A stretch of 64,000 nucleotides of DNA from Pseudomonadota bacterium (GCA_023460715.1 JAEWPH010000204.1:1-64000), one strand, 5' to 3'. Counted from the first letter of the stretch, positions 38,690-48,020 are shown. Numbers and translations are program-made. The notes: generated by a model from the letters alone, not told the origin.

Positions 38690-39598
38690 ATGACCGCATC
38701 CGCATCCGCATCCGCCCCATCCCGCCCGACCCTGCCACCGGCCGCCACGCGCCCGCTGCCGATACGCAAGCTCGGGGTGGACCTGCGCCAGGGCTTTGCA
38801 CGCCACTGGCACGGCGGCGACGCCTTCCGCACCCAGTTCTTCAATGCGCTGTCGATGAGCTTTCCCGTGGGCGAGCAGTTCTTCATGGACGCGGTGCGCC
38901 AGGCGGTGCCGCTGCTGCCGCAGGGCCCCGAGCACGCCCCCCTGCGCGCGGCGCTGGACGAGGCGCTGCGCGGCTTCATCGGCCAGGAGGCCACGCATCG
39001 CCACATCCATGCGCAGTACAACGCCCACCTGGAGCAGCAGGGCCTGGACAACCGTTGGCAGCACTGGGCCCGCGCGCGCATCGCGCTGCTGCAGCGCAGG
39101 GCGCCGGACCCGCGCCACGCCCTGGCCATCACCGCCGCCTACGAGCACTACACCGCCCTGCTGGCCGATGGCACGCTGCGCTACCCGCGCTGGCTGGACG
39201 GCGCCGATCCGGTGATGCAGACGGTCTGGCGCTGGCACGCCGCCGAAGAGACGGAGCACCGCAGCGTAGCCTTCGACCTGTACCGCGCCATCGGCGGCGA
39301 CGAGCGCTGGCGCAAGCGCTGGTTCGTCTACATCAGCCTGGTGTTCATCCGGGACGCCCTGCGCCAGACCGTGCTCAACCTGTGGCGTGACGGCACCCTG
39401 TGGCGCCCCTCGACCTGGTGGAACGGGCTGCGCCTGTTCTGGGGGCCGGACGGGCTGGTGTGGCGCTGTGTGCCGGCCGCGCTGCGCTACCTGCGCAGCG
39501 ACTTCCATCCCGAGCGGCACGTGCAGACGCCGGACGCCACCGCTCTGGCCGCCGACTGGCTGGCGGCGAACGCCGGGCAGTTCCGGGTCGTGCGCTGA
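38690..39598 (+). CDS. PF10118-type predicted metal-dependent hydrolase
   Basis: 302 residues from ATG 38690, with CAGGAG upstream. Conserved acid/His motifs on helices are FFNALSMSFPVGEQFFMDAVR, FIGQEATHRHIHAQYN and WRWHAAEETEHRSVAFDLY. They suggest a di-metal site as in the uncharacterised 'predicted metal-dependent hydrolase' family and in ferritin-like oxygenases. No signal peptide. Substrate unknown; probably controlled by the divergent TetR protein. Confidence 0.78.
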   Translation: MTASASASAPSRPTLPPAATRPLPIRKLGVDLRQGFARHWHGGDAFRTQFFNALSMSFPVGEQFFMDAVRQAVPLLPQGPEHAPLRAALDEALRGFIGQEATHRHIHAQYNAHLEQQGLDNRWQHWARARIALLQRRAPDPRHALAITAAYEHYTALLADGTLRYPRWLDGADPVMQTVWRWHAAEETEHRSVAFDLYRAIGGDERWRKRWFVYISLVFIRDALRQTVLNLWRDGTLWRPSTWWNGLRLFWGPDGLVWRCVPAALRYLRSDFHPERHVQTPDATALAADWLAANAGQFRVVR

Positions 39599-39714
39599 CG
39601 GGAGCTGTGCCGCGAAGGCCGGCCGGCACGCGCGCATAACGGCGGCCGGCATCCCGCCGGGTGCGCCATCCCATAATCTGTCCACCCTGCATCCGCACGG
39701 GAGGAACCCACCGC

Positions 39715-40200
39715 ATGGCACGCCCTGGCGACACCTCTGCCCCCTGCTCCATCCAGGCCAGGCACTCCGCGCACCCGCGCACCACGGCCCTGGCGCGGGG
39801 ACTGACGGCCGCGCTGTGCGCCGCGGCGCTGGCGGGCTGCGACGACCCGGCGCCGGCTCCGCCCGATCCGGCCCAGAGCGAAGCGGCCGTCGCGCTGCGG
39901 GACGCCCCGGCGGCACGTGTTTTCGAAGGAGAACTCGGCGGGTCGCGCGTGGCGCTGCTGGTCCACGACTGCACGCTCTACCAGTTCGAGCGCCAGGCCG
40001 GCGGCGGCGTGCAGTGGCAGCGCATCCTGGCGCCCGAGCCCTACCCGCTCTGGACGAGCTGCGTGCGCCAGTCCATCGCCGTTGAGAAGGGCACACTCAT
40101 CGTCGAACTGGGGCGCATGGCCTTCGGTGCGGGAGGTTGCTGCGCCACGGGCGGCACCTACCGCTCCAAGGACGGCCGCAGCTGGAAGAAGTCCTCCTGA
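39715..40200 (+). CDS. Small predicted lipoprotein
   Basis: 161 residues. A charged start and ALARGLTAALCAAALAGC form a lipoprotein signal, with the lipobox LAGC at about residue 42. The mature part, after a Pro/Ala linker, has several cysteines (HDCTLY, WTSCVRQS, GGCCATGG) that may form disulfides. I do not recognise the family. GAGG precedes the ATG. Confidence 0.65.
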   Translation: MARPGDTSAPCSIQARHSAHPRTTALARGLTAALCAAALAGCDDPAPAPPDPAQSEAAVALRDAPAARVFEGELGGSRVALLVHDCTLYQFERQAGGGVQWQRILAPEPYPLWTSCVRQSIAVEKGTLIVELGRMAFGAGGCCATGGTYRSKDGRSWKKSS

Positions 40201-40254
40201 TGCCCGCGCCGGTGGGCCGGCCGCGGGTGCCGGGCCGCAGCGCGGGCGCGTCGT

Positions 40255-41172
40255 TCAGCGGTGGGCCTTGATGGAGGCGAGGATGCCCAGAGTGAACAAC
40301 ACGCACGCCGCCCACTGCGCCGGCGTGGGCCAGCGGCCGTCCCAGGCGAAGGTGTAGAGCAGCGCGAACAGCGTCTCGCTCACGATCAGCTGGCCGCACA
40401 GGCTGGCGGACAGGCGCTGGCTCGCCACGTTCCACAGGATCGTCGCCACCCAGCTCGATCCCACACCGATCGCCAGGCATACGAGCACGAAGCGGCCCAC
40501 GCCGGGCTGCGCCGCCAGCGAGGCCACGCCCGAGCCCGCCGCCAGCCACAGCACCAACCCGCCCAGACCGGTGGCAATGCCCAGCCAGTTGGCCCAGTCC
40601 GTGGCCCGCACCTCCGGATGGCGCTTGAGCCAGGCCGAGTTGAGCAGGGCAAACGCCGTCCAGAACACCAAGGCCACCAGCGCGATGCCGATCCCGCGCC
40701 AGTAGACGGCAGCACGGGCCGCGCCGCCGGCACCTGCGGCCGCCTCGCTGGCGCCGTGCGGCACGTCCGCCATGAGCACCAGCCCGGCCATAGTCAGCAC
40801 CAGGCCGGGCAACAGCGCCGCCCAGCGCACGCCTTGCGGCTTGCCCAGCAGGACGACCCACAGCGGAATGGTGCCGATGATGAGCGCCGGCAGTTCGGCG
40901 CCGGCGTCCCGGATGGCCAGCACCAGCAGCAGGTAGTAGCCCGTGAAGCCGAGGATGGACAACCCCGCCGCCGCGCCCGCCTGTCGCCAGGTGGGCCAGC
41001 GCGGGGTGCCGCGCAGGCCCCAGACCATCATGCCCACGGCCATGGCGCCATAGGCGATGAAGCGCCCGGCCGTCAGGTCGGACGAGGCGAAGCCATGCGC
41101 CACGTGCGGCGCCACGAACACCAGCCCCCAGAGTGCGCCTGCCGCCAGCCCGGCCAGAATGCCGGTCAGCAT
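40255..41172 (-). CDS. DMT/EamA-family transporter
   Basis: 305 residues with about ten membrane segments in two EamA repeats (GLAAGALWGLVFVAP start; FWTAFALLNSAWL and LIVSETLFALLYTFAWDG in the second half). A Gly/Ala linker lies at about 140-150. Such inner-membrane proteins export metabolites or amino acids. No regulator or pathway gene adjoins it. Confidence 0.85.
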   Translation of the reverse strand: MLTGILAGLAAGALWGLVFVAPHVAHGFASSDLTAGRFIAYGAMAVGMMVWGLRGTPRWPTWRQAGAAAGLSILGFTGYYLLLVLAIRDAGAELPALIIGTIPLWVVLLGKPQGVRWAALLPGLVLTMAGLVLMADVPHGASEAAAGAGGAARAAVYWRGIGIALVALVFWTAFALLNSAWLKRHPEVRATDWANWLGIATGLGGLVLWLAAGSGVASLAAQPGVGRFVLVCLAIGVGSSWVATILWNVASQRLSASLCGQLIVSETLFALLYTFAWDGRWPTPAQWAACVLFTLGILASIKAHR

Positions 41173-41223
41173 GCGCCCGCGCCGTTCATGCCGCCGGGCG
41201 CGCCACGGAAGCTACGGCGGCGC

Positions 41224-42006
41224 TCACACGCCAAAGCCGTCGTCCGCGGCGATCACCGCGCCGTTCACGAAATGGCTCTGGTCGCTGGCCAGCATGACGA
41301 GGAGCGCGTCCAGGTCCTGCGGCTGGCCCACGCGCTTGCGCGGCAGCATGTCCACCAGCTTGCGGCCCTGTTCGGTCTGCCAGTGGTGGTGGTTGATCTC
41401 GGTGTCGATATAGCCGGGGCAGATGGCGTTCACGTTGATGCCGAAGCGCCCCCATTCCAGCGCCATGGCGCGGGTCATCTGCACCACGGCGGCCTTGCTC
41501 ATGCAGTAGGCCCCGATCTGCGGCAGCACTTTCAGCCCGGCCATGGACGCGATGTTGATGATGCGCCCGCCGGTGAAGCTCCCCGGCGCCGCCCCGCGAG
41601 ACCGGGCGAGCATGCGCTTGCCCACCTCCTGCGCCACGAAGAAGGCGCCGCGCACGTTGGTGTCGAAGATGTAGTCGTAGTCCTCGGGCGTCACGTCCTG
41701 GATGCGCTGGCTGGTGGACACACCGGAGTTGTTGACCAGGATGTCGATGGAGCCCATCTTGGTCTCGGCATGGGCCACGGCCGCCTTGATGGAGTCGTGG
41801 TCGGTGACGTCCAGCTCCACCACGTGGGCGTCGCCGCCCTCGCCTTCGATGCGGGCCCGCAGCTCCTTGAGCCGCTCCAGGCGCCGGCTCGCCAGAACCA
41901 CGCCGGCGCCTGCGCGGGCCAGCGTGCGCGCGAACTGCGCGCCCAGGCCGCTGGACGCGCCCGTGACCAAAGCTACGCGGCCGGACAAGTCGATGGTGTA
42001 GGCCAT
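41224..42006 (-). CDS. Short-chain dehydrogenase/reductase
   Basis: 260 residues from ATG 42006. The NAD(P) motif is VTGASSGLGAQFARTLA (14-30), followed by NNSG (NAG-like) and catalytic Ser-Tyr-Lys in NIASMAG and GAYCMSKAA. A C-terminal ICPGYIDTEIN loop is present. Divergent from ETF-ubiquinone oxidoreductase, a fatty-acid or branched-chain-acid oxidation role is plausible. A 12-bp palindrome lies in its promoter. Confidence 0.87.
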   Translation of the reverse strand: MAYTIDLSGRVALVTGASSGLGAQFARTLARAGAGVVLASRRLERLKELRARIEGEGGDAHVVELDVTDHDSIKAAVAHAETKMGSIDILVNNSGVSTSQRIQDVTPEDYDYIFDTNVRGAFFVAQEVGKRMLARSRGAAPGSFTGGRIINIASMAGLKVLPQIGAYCMSKAAVVQMTRAMALEWGRFGINVNAICPGYIDTEINHHHWQTEQGRKLVDMLPRKRVGQPQDLDALLVMLASDQSHFVNGAVIAADDGFGV

Positions 42007-42028
42007 GGCGAAGTCTCTCCACAAAATA

Positions 42029-42040
42029 GAACGATCGTTC
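42029..42040. promoter_or_regulatory. TetR-type palindrome between the SDR and ETF-QO genes
   Basis: GAACGATCGTTC is a perfect 12-bp palindrome flanked by AT-rich DNA, 23 bp upstream of the SDR start. Similar sites are bound by TetR-type regulators of acyl-CoA metabolism. No such regulator is encoded next to it. Confidence 0.5.
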
Positions 42041-42141
42041 GATTGTTGCGATTCCATGCATACAATCGGTCGCGGGCCGGACAGCCGCACAGTGAGCGGC
42101 CCGGCCACAATCACCATTATCAAATGACGAGAGACCACCCC

Positions 42142-43848
42142 ATGACGAAAGACGAAATCCTCGCCCAGTACGGCCCGCGCGAAGCCATGGAATACGACGT
42201 GGTTGTCGTCGGCGGCGGCCCCGGCGGGCTGGCTACCGCCATCCGGCTCAAGCAGATGGCGGCCGAGAACGGCCAGGACGTGTCGGTCGTGGTGCTGGAA
42301 AAGGGCTCCGAGCCCGGCGCGCACATCCTGTCGGGCGCCATCATGGACCCGAAGGCGCTGACCGAACTGATCCCCGACTGGAAGGCCAAGGGCGCGCCGC
42401 TCAACCAGCCGGTGACCGACGACGCCATGATCTTCCTGGGCGAGAAATCGTCCTGGCGCACGCCCAACTTCGTGCTGCCCGAGTGCTTCCAGAACCACGG
42501 CAACTACATCGTCAGCCTGGGCAACGTGGTGCGCTGGCTGGCGCAGCAGGCAGAAGAGCTGGGCGTGGAGATCTTCCCCGGCTTCCCCGCTGCCGAAGTG
42601 CTCTACAACGAGGACGGCTCCGTCAAAGGCGTGGCCACCGGCAACATGGGCGTGGGCAAGGATGGCGAGCCCACCGGCGAATTCCAGCTGGGCATGGAAC
42701 TGCACGCCAAGTACACCATCTTTGCCGAGGGCGCACGCGGCCACCTGGGCAAGCAGCTCATCGCCCGCTACAAGCTCGACGAGGGCCGTGACCCGCAGAC
42801 CTATGGCATCGGTGTGAAGGAGCTGTGGGAAGTCGATCCCAAGGTGCACCAGCCCGGCTTCGTGATGCACACCGCCGGCTGGCCCATGAACGCCGACACC
42901 TACGGCGGGGCCTTCCTCTACCACGCGGAGGACAACAAGGTCACCCTGGGCTTCATCACCGGCCTGGACTATTCCAACCCCTACCTGAGCCCCTTCGAGG
43001 AGTTCCAGCGCTGGAAGACCCATCCCAACATCCGCTACTACCTGGAAGGCGACGAGGCCAAGGGCATCAAGCCGGCCAAGCGCATCGGCTACGGCGCCCG
43101 CGCCATCACGGCCGGCGGGCTGATGTCGCTGCCGAAGTTCATCTTCCCCGGCGGCGCACTGGTGGGCTGCGATGCAGGCTTCTTGAACGTGAGCCGCATC
43201 AAGGGCAGCCACGCCGCCATCAAGACCGGCATGCTGGCCGCCGAGGCGGCCTACGAGGCCATCGTGGGCGGCCGCCAGCACGACGAACTGGCCGCCTATC
43301 CAAAGGCCTTCGAAAGCAGCTGGCTGCATGCCGAGCTGAACAAGGCGCGCAACTTCAAGGCCTGGTTCAAGAAGGGCCTGTTCACCGCCACGGTGATGAA
43401 CGGCATCGAGCAGTTCGTGCTCCAGGGCCACATTCCCTGGACACTGCACCGCGACAAGCCGGACCACGCCTACCTCAAGCCCGCGGCCGAGTGCAAGCCC
43501 ATCGCCTATCCCAAGCCCGATGGCAAGCTGACTTTCGACCGGCTCTCCAGCGTGTTCATCAGCAACACCAACCACGCCGAAGACCAGCCCTCGCACCTGA
43601 CGCTCAAGGACGCGAGCGTGCCGGTCAACATCAACCTGGCGAAGTACGCGGGCCCGGAGGCGCGCTACTGCCCCGCAGGCGTGTACGAGTTCGTTCCCGA
43701 CGAGGCCCAGGGCGGCAATGCGCAGCGTCTGCAGATCAACGCGCAGAACTGCGTGCACTGCAAGACCTGCGACATCAAGGACCCGACGCAGAACATCGTC
43801 TGGGTCACGCCGGAAGGCGGCGGCGGGCCCAACTACTCGGGCATGTGA
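42142..43848 (+). CDS. etfD: Electron transfer flavoprotein-ubiquinone oxidoreductase
   Basis: 568 residues. The FAD motif is YDVVVVGGGPGGLATAIRLK (about 17-37). The membrane/quinone-binding mid region has GKQLIARYKLDEGRDPQTYGIGVKELWEV and VGCDAGFLNVSRIKGSHAAIKTG. The C-terminal [4Fe-4S] site uses RYCPAGVYEF and INAQNCVHCKTCDIKDP. It passes electrons from ETF, reduced by acyl-CoA dehydrogenases, to ubiquinone at the inner membrane. An in-frame ATG 18 bp upstream is an alternative start. Confidence 0.95.
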   Translation: MTKDEILAQYGPREAMEYDVVVVGGGPGGLATAIRLKQMAAENGQDVSVVVLEKGSEPGAHILSGAIMDPKALTELIPDWKAKGAPLNQPVTDDAMIFLGEKSSWRTPNFVLPECFQNHGNYIVSLGNVVRWLAQQAEELGVEIFPGFPAAEVLYNEDGSVKGVATGNMGVGKDGEPTGEFQLGMELHAKYTIFAEGARGHLGKQLIARYKLDEGRDPQTYGIGVKELWEVDPKVHQPGFVMHTAGWPMNADTYGGAFLYHAEDNKVTLGFITGLDYSNPYLSPFEEFQRWKTHPNIRYYLEGDEAKGIKPAKRIGYGARAITAGGLMSLPKFIFPGGALVGCDAGFLNVSRIKGSHAAIKTGMLAAEAAYEAIVGGRQHDELAAYPKAFESSWLHAELNKARNFKAWFKKGLFTATVMNGIEQFVLQGHIPWTLHRDKPDHAYLKPAAECKPIAYPKPDGKLTFDRLSSVFISNTNHAEDQPSHLTLKDASVPVNINLAKYAGPEARYCPAGVYEFVPDEAQGGNAQRLQINAQNCVHCKTCDIKDPTQNIVWVTPEGGGGPNYSGM

Positions 43849-43860
43849 CGCTATAAATAA

Positions 43861-43906
43861 TATAGCTACTTGCGCTTGAAGGGCCTGCACTGCAGGCCCT
43901 TTTTTC
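43861..43906 (+). terminator. ETF-QO terminator formed on a dispersed repeat
   Basis: AAGGGCCTGCA (43879-43889) pairs with TGCAGGCCCTT (43891-43901), followed by five further T. The left side, TATAGCTACTTGCGCTTG, is the start of the dispersed repeat, so this copy doubles as an intrinsic terminator 12 bp after the stop. Confidence 0.8.
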
Positions 43907-44025
43907 TTGGAACCCCGGCGTGCGCCCCGTCCGACAGGCGGCGCGCACCCACACCTACGGCGCCGCCTGGGTGCGCACGCGAGACTCCGGTGCTGACGCC
44001 GCATTGCGCACCCAGGAGATTTCGC

Positions 44026-44625
44026 ATGGTCCGCCAACCGCCCATCCGCTACCGCACCCACCGCCGGCCGATCTGGCCCCTGGCCATCGGCGCCGCTGCC
44101 CTCGGCGCGCTGCTGACCGTGACGGCCTGCTCCTCGGTGCGCGCACCCGCTGGCGTCCAGCCGGTAGGCAGGTTCAACGTGGATCGCTATGCCGGCCACT
44201 GGTACGAGGTGGCGCGCATCGACCACCGCTTCGAAAAGGGGCTGGTGAACACCAGCGCCCACTACAGCCGCAACGAAGATGGCAGCATCAAGGTCGTCAA
44301 CCGCGGCTACGACCCGGAGCGCGGCCGCTGGCGCGAGGCCGAGGGCCGGGCCCGCTTCGTCGAAGACCCGGGCACCGCGTCGCTGAAGGTCTCGTTCTTC
44401 GGACCGTTCTACGGCGGCTACCACGTGGTCGCGCTGGACGAGGACTACCGCTGGTCCTTGGTCATCGGCTCGGACCTCGACTACCTCTGGATCCTGTCGC
44501 GCACGCCCACCCTGCCCGAGGGGGTGCGTGAGCAGCTGCTGGACAAGGCGCGCGCCCTGGGCGTGGACACCGACAAGGTGCTGTGGGTGCCGCAGGGCCA
44601 GCCTGCGCCGGACCTGCGGTTTTGA
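44026..44625 (+). CDS. blc: Outer-membrane lipocalin (Blc-like)
   Basis: 199 residues from ATG 44026, with AGGAG upstream. A lipoprotein signal has lipobox VTAC at about residue 35. The lipocalin motifs are VDRYAGHWYEVARIDHRFEKGL (GxW), NTSAHYSRNEDGSIKVVNRGY, and YRWSLVIGSDLDYLWILSRTP (TDY-like). Bacterial lipocalins bind lysophospholipids or fatty acids at the outer membrane. A short GC hairpin (44631-44645) with CTTTT after it may end the transcript. Confidence 0.92.
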   Translation: MVRQPPIRYRTHRRPIWPLAIGAAALGALLTVTACSSVRAPAGVQPVGRFNVDRYAGHWYEVARIDHRFEKGLVNTSAHYSRNEDGSIKVVNRGYDPERGRWREAEGRARFVEDPGTASLKVSFFGPFYGGYHVVALDEDYRWSLVIGSDLDYLWILSRTPTLPEGVREQLLDKARALGVDTDKVLWVPQGQPAPDLRF

Positions 44626-45018
44626 CCCAACGCCGCCCTGCGGCGCGCTTTTCCCTCCTGTTTCCGTCTCTGCCACCCGACGGTTCGCCCACCAGAAGGA
44701 GCCGCCGCGGTGTACAGGCGGGAGCCTCTGCGACGCGGATACCGGCGTGAGAGAGCGCCCTGCGCTCCACCTGGGTCCAGTCTTGGGCGCAGCCATCTTA
44801 ATCTGCAGCGCGACAGCGCCGCCTGCGCGATCCGTGCGGCCCATTCCTCCAGCCCGCGGCCTCGGTGAAGGAGCGCCCAGGAGCGTGCATCGGCCCCTGC
44901 GCGATGGGCCGTGCGCCGCTGCCCTTCTCTGGTGCACCCTGTAGACTTGCGCCCCAAGGCCGCCCGCACCCTTCCCGCGCGGCCTGGTACAACAAACAGG
45001 AAGCTGGAGATCGAAAGC
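44626..45018. other. 393-bp gap without a supported gene
   Basis: Contains the small hairpin at 44631-44645 and GC-rich DNA. The minus strand is open for a long way, but no start with a ribosome site or known domain is seen. The stretch 44680-44760 resembles extragenic sequence I associate with Comamonadaceae genomes, from memory only. The promoter of the ABC transporter is presumably near 44960-45010, but no clear -35/-10 pair can be picked. Confidence 0.35.
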
Positions 45019-45987
45019 ATGAAGCAGTTGTCGTGGGCGCCCCTGGGTGCCATCGCCCTGGCCGTGGCCGCCGTCGCACCGGTGGCGCACGCCCAGCAGA
45101 AGTCCGTGGCCGTGACGGCCATCGTCGAACATCCCGCACTCGATGCCATCCGCGACGGCGTGAAGGCCAGCCTGCAGGCCGCCGGCTACGAAGAAGGCAA
45201 GACGCTCAAGTGGCAGTACCAGAGCGCCCAGGGCAACACCGGCACGGCCGCGCAGATCGCGCGCAAGTTCGTGGGCGACCAGCCGGATGCCATCGTTGCT
45301 ATCGCCACGCCCTCGGCCCAGGCCGTGGTGGCTGCCACCAAGTCGGTGCCGGTGGTCTTCTCCGCCGTGACCGATCCGGTCGCGGCCAAGCTGGTCAAGG
45401 ACTGGGAACCCAGCAAGAGCAATGTGACGGGCGTGTCCGATCTGCTGGCGCTCGACAAGCAGATGGAGCTGGTCAAGCAGGTGGTGCCGAACGCCAAGCG
45501 CGTCGGCGTGGTCTACAACCCCGGCGAGGCCAACTCCGCCGTGGTGGTCAAGGAACTCAAGGCCCTGCTGCCCAAGATGGGCATGACGCTGGTCGAGGCC
45601 GCCGCGCCCCGCTCCGTCGATGTGGGCAGCGCCGCGCGCAGCCTGGTCGGCAAGGCCGACGTGATCTACACCAGCACCGACAACAACGTGGTGTCGGCCT
45701 ACGAAGCACTGGTGAAGGTCGGCCAGGAAGCCAAGCTGCCCCTGGTGGCGGCCGATGCCGACAGCGTCAAGCGCGGCGCCATCGCCTCGTTCGGCATCAA
45801 CTACCGCGACCTGGGCGAGCAGACCGGCCGCATGGTGGTGCGGGTGCTCAAGGGCGAGAAGCCCGGCGACATCAAGCCCGAGATCAGCACCAAGCTGGAG
45901 CTGACGGTGAACCCGGCCGCGGCCGAGAAGCAAGGCGTGAAGCTCTCCGACGCGTTCGTGAAGTCCGCTGCCCACATCGTGAAGTAA
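45019..45987 (+). CDS. ABC transporter substrate-binding protein (PF04392 type)
   Basis: 322 residues from ATG 45019. The signal peptide MKQLSWAPLGAIALAVAAVAPVAHAQQ is followed by VAVTAIVEHPALDAIRDGVKASLQAAGYEEGK, DAIVAIATPSAQAVVAAT, VVFSAVTDPVAAKLV, VGVVYNPGEANS and IYTSTDNNVVSAYEALV, the marks of the ABC_sub_bind (TrpX-like) family. It is a periplasmic ligand receptor for the permease and ATPase downstream. The ligand is unknown; relatives in Firmicutes are linked to tryptophan. Confidence 0.88.
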   Translation: MKQLSWAPLGAIALAVAAVAPVAHAQQKSVAVTAIVEHPALDAIRDGVKASLQAAGYEEGKTLKWQYQSAQGNTGTAAQIARKFVGDQPDAIVAIATPSAQAVVAATKSVPVVFSAVTDPVAAKLVKDWEPSKSNVTGVSDLLALDKQMELVKQVVPNAKRVGVVYNPGEANSAVVVKELKALLPKMGMTLVEAAAPRSVDVGSAARSLVGKADVIYTSTDNNVVSAYEALVKVGQEAKLPLVAADADSVKRGAIASFGINYRDLGEQTGRMVVRVLKGEKPGDIKPEISTKLELTVNPAAAEKQGVKLSDAFVKSAAHIVK

Positions 45988-46074
45988 GTGCGGCTCCCGG
46001 CCCCGTGCCGGGAACGCCACCCCGACCGCAGGAGCTTCGGCTCCTGTTTCGTTTTTCCGGAAGCCCCACCCGCC

Positions 46075-46956
46075 ATGTCCCTCTTCTCCCTGCTCGGCGC
46101 CGTCGAGATCGGGCTGATCTTCAGCCTGGTCGCACTGGGCGTCTTCATCTCGTTCCGCCTGCTGCGCTTTCCCGACCTGACGGTGGACGGCAGCTTCCCG
46201 CTGGGCGGCGCGGTGTGCGCCGTGCTGATTTCCACAGGCACCAATCCGTACGTGGCCACGCTCGCGGCCACGGCGGCGGGCGCAGCAGCCGGCCTCGTCA
46301 CCGGCTGGCTGAACGTCAAGCTCAAGATCATGGACCTGCTGGCCAGCATCCTGATGATGATCGCGCTGTATTCGATCAACCTGCGCATCATGGGCGGCCC
46401 CAACGTGCCGCTGATCAACGACCCGACGCTGTTCACGCTGCTGCAGCCCGAAGGGCTGGAGGACTACATCGCCCGCCCCGCCCTGCTGTTGGTGATCGTC
46501 ATCGCCGCCAAGCTGGCCATGGACTGGTTCTTCGCCACCGAACGTGGCCTGGCGATCCGCGCCACCGGCTCCAACGCCCGCATGGCGCGCGCCCAGGGCG
46601 TGAACACCGGCGCCATGGTGCTGCTGGGCATGGCCGTGTCGAACGCGCTGGTCGCCCTGGCCGGTGCCCTGTTCGCGCAGACGCAGGGCGGCTCTGACAT
46701 CTCCATGGGCATCGGCACCATCGTGATCGGCCTGGCCGCCGTGATCGTGGGCGAGAGCATCCTGCCCTCGCGCAAGCTGATCCTGGCCACGCTGGCCGTG
46801 ATCATCGGCGCCATCGTGTACCGCTTCTTCATCGCGCTGGCGCTGAACAGCGACTTCATCGGCCTGAAGGCGCAGGATCTGAACCTGGTCACGGCCGTGC
46901 TGGTGACCGTGGCGCTCGTGATTCCGCAGATCAAGCGCAAGCTGGCCTCGAAATGA
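46075..46956 (+). CDS. ABC transporter permease
   Basis: 293 residues with 8-9 membrane helices. It resembles branched-chain-type permeases (LIFSLVALGVFISFRLLRFPDLTVDGSFPLGGAVCAVL near the start; GLAIRATGSNARMARAQGVNTG; VIGLAAVIVGESILPSR). It starts 87 bp after the receptor gene and forms the channel of that uptake system. Confidence 0.88.
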   Translation: MSLFSLLGAVEIGLIFSLVALGVFISFRLLRFPDLTVDGSFPLGGAVCAVLISTGTNPYVATLAATAAGAAAGLVTGWLNVKLKIMDLLASILMMIALYSINLRIMGGPNVPLINDPTLFTLLQPEGLEDYIARPALLLVIVIAAKLAMDWFFATERGLAIRATGSNARMARAQGVNTGAMVLLGMAVSNALVALAGALFAQTQGGSDISMGIGTIVIGLAAVIVGESILPSRKLILATLAVIIGAIVYRFFIALALNSDFIGLKAQDLNLVTAVLVTVALVIPQIKRKLASK

Positions 46957-46965
46957 GGGCCATCC

Positions 46966-47078
46966 CCCTGAGGCGCTGCGCGCCTTCCCCCTTCTCTCGG
47001 CTGCGCCGGGAAGGGGGACGCCGCCAGCGCGGCGGGGCGGCCCTTGCGCGGCGGCCGCTGGCCTGGGCCGCGCGGGCG
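46966..47078. repeat. GC-rich extragenic palindromic element
   Basis: CCCCCTGAGGCGCTGCGCG opens a ~110-bp block with internal symmetries, such as CCCCCTTCTC pairing with the following GAAGGGGG around CGGCTGCGCCG, then GCCGCCAGCGCGGCGG. It is inserted between the permease and ATPase genes. From memory this resembles repeats common in Comamonadaceae genomes. Only one copy is present here, so the repeat status is not proven from this window. Confidence 0.55.
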
Positions 47079-47131
47079 CAAAGGTTAGCGGTATGGCAAC
47101 CACTCTGATTCACGAATAGGAACGTCGCCAC

Positions 47132-47926
47132 ATGCTGAGCGCACAAGACCTGCACATCACCTTCAACCCCGGCACGCCCATCGAGACGCGCGCGCTGCGC
47201 GGCATGTCGCTGGACATTCCGGCCGGGCAGTTCGTCACCGTCATCGGCTCCAACGGGGCCGGCAAATCCACCTTCCTGAACGCCATCTCGGGCGACCTGT
47301 CGGTGGACACGGGCCGCATCGCCATCGACGGCGAGGACGTCACGCGCCAGCCCGTCTGGTCGCGCGCCCGGCGCGTGGCCCGCGTCTTCCAGGACCCGAT
47401 GGCCGGCACCTGCGAAGACCTGACCATCGAGGAGAACATGGCCCTGGCCCAGCAGCGCGGCACGCTGCGTGGCCTGCGCGGCGCGGTGAAGGCGCATCAG
47501 CGCGAAAGCTTCCGCGAACGCCTCGCCACGCTGGGCCTGGGCCTGGAGAACCGCCTCACGGACCGGATCGGCCTGCTCTCGGGCGGCCAGCGCCAGGCCG
47601 TCAGCCTGCTGATGGCGGCGCTGCAGCCCTCGCGCATCCTGCTGCTGGATGAGCACACTGCCGCGCTGGACCCTCGCACGGCCGACTTCGTGCTGCAGCT
47701 CACCGCCCGCATCGTGGCCGAGAACCAGCTCACCACCATGATGGTCACGCACAGCATGCGCCAGGCGCTGGACGTGGGCCAGCGCACCGTCATGCTGCAC
47801 CAGGGCCAGGTGGTGCTGGATGTGGCCGGCGACGAGCGCAGCCGCCTGGGCGTGCCCGACCTGCTGCAGATGTTCGAGAAGGTGCGCGGCGAGCAGCTGG
47901 CGGACGACGCGCTGCTGCTGGGCTGA
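47132..47926 (+). CDS. ABC transporter ATP-binding protein
   Basis: 264 residues. Walker A is GSNGAGKSTFLNAI, the ABC signature is LLSGGQRQAVSLLMA and Walker B is RILLLDEHTAALD; the H-loop is MMVTHSMRQALD. It powers the PF04392-type importer encoded upstream. The signature follows LSGGQ exactly. The 175-bp gap from the permease holds the palindromic element; the three genes are still likely one transcript. Confidence 0.92.
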   Translation: MLSAQDLHITFNPGTPIETRALRGMSLDIPAGQFVTVIGSNGAGKSTFLNAISGDLSVDTGRIAIDGEDVTRQPVWSRARRVARVFQDPMAGTCEDLTIEENMALAQQRGTLRGLRGAVKAHQRESFRERLATLGLGLENRLTDRIGLLSGGQRQAVSLLMAALQPSRILLLDEHTAALDPRTADFVLQLTARIVAENQLTTMMVTHSMRQALDVGQRTVMLHQGQVVLDVAGDERSRLGVPDLLQMFEKVRGEQLADDALLLG

Positions 47927-47940
47927 GGAGGTCCACCGGT

Positions 47941-47965
47941 CGCGGGGCAGAGGGCCTGCCCCGCG
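47941..47965 (+). terminator. Hairpin after the ABC ATPase gene
   Basis: CGCGGGGCAG (47941-47950) pairs perfectly with CTGCCCCGCG (47956-47965) around AGGGC, 14 bp past the stop. It lacks a T-run, so it may stabilise the mRNA end more than terminate. Confidence 0.45.
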
Positions 47966-48020
47966 CACCGGCAAGGCGTGGCCCATGCGAAGGCGCGCAG
48001 CCCTGCCTGAGGAATCGGGG

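Noticed and set aside
40261-42141. A 627-codon N-terminal extension of ETF-QO
   Set aside because: It runs antisense through the DMT transporter and SDR genes. The real protein begins at the FAD domain with ATG 42142.
41224-47103. An open minus-strand frame of 1959 codons
   Set aside because: It is antisense to ETF-QO, lipocalin and ABC genes. Only its last 260 codons (the SDR) have a domain, start and homology. The rest is His/Ala/Gln/Arg-rich, typical of shadows in high-GC DNA.
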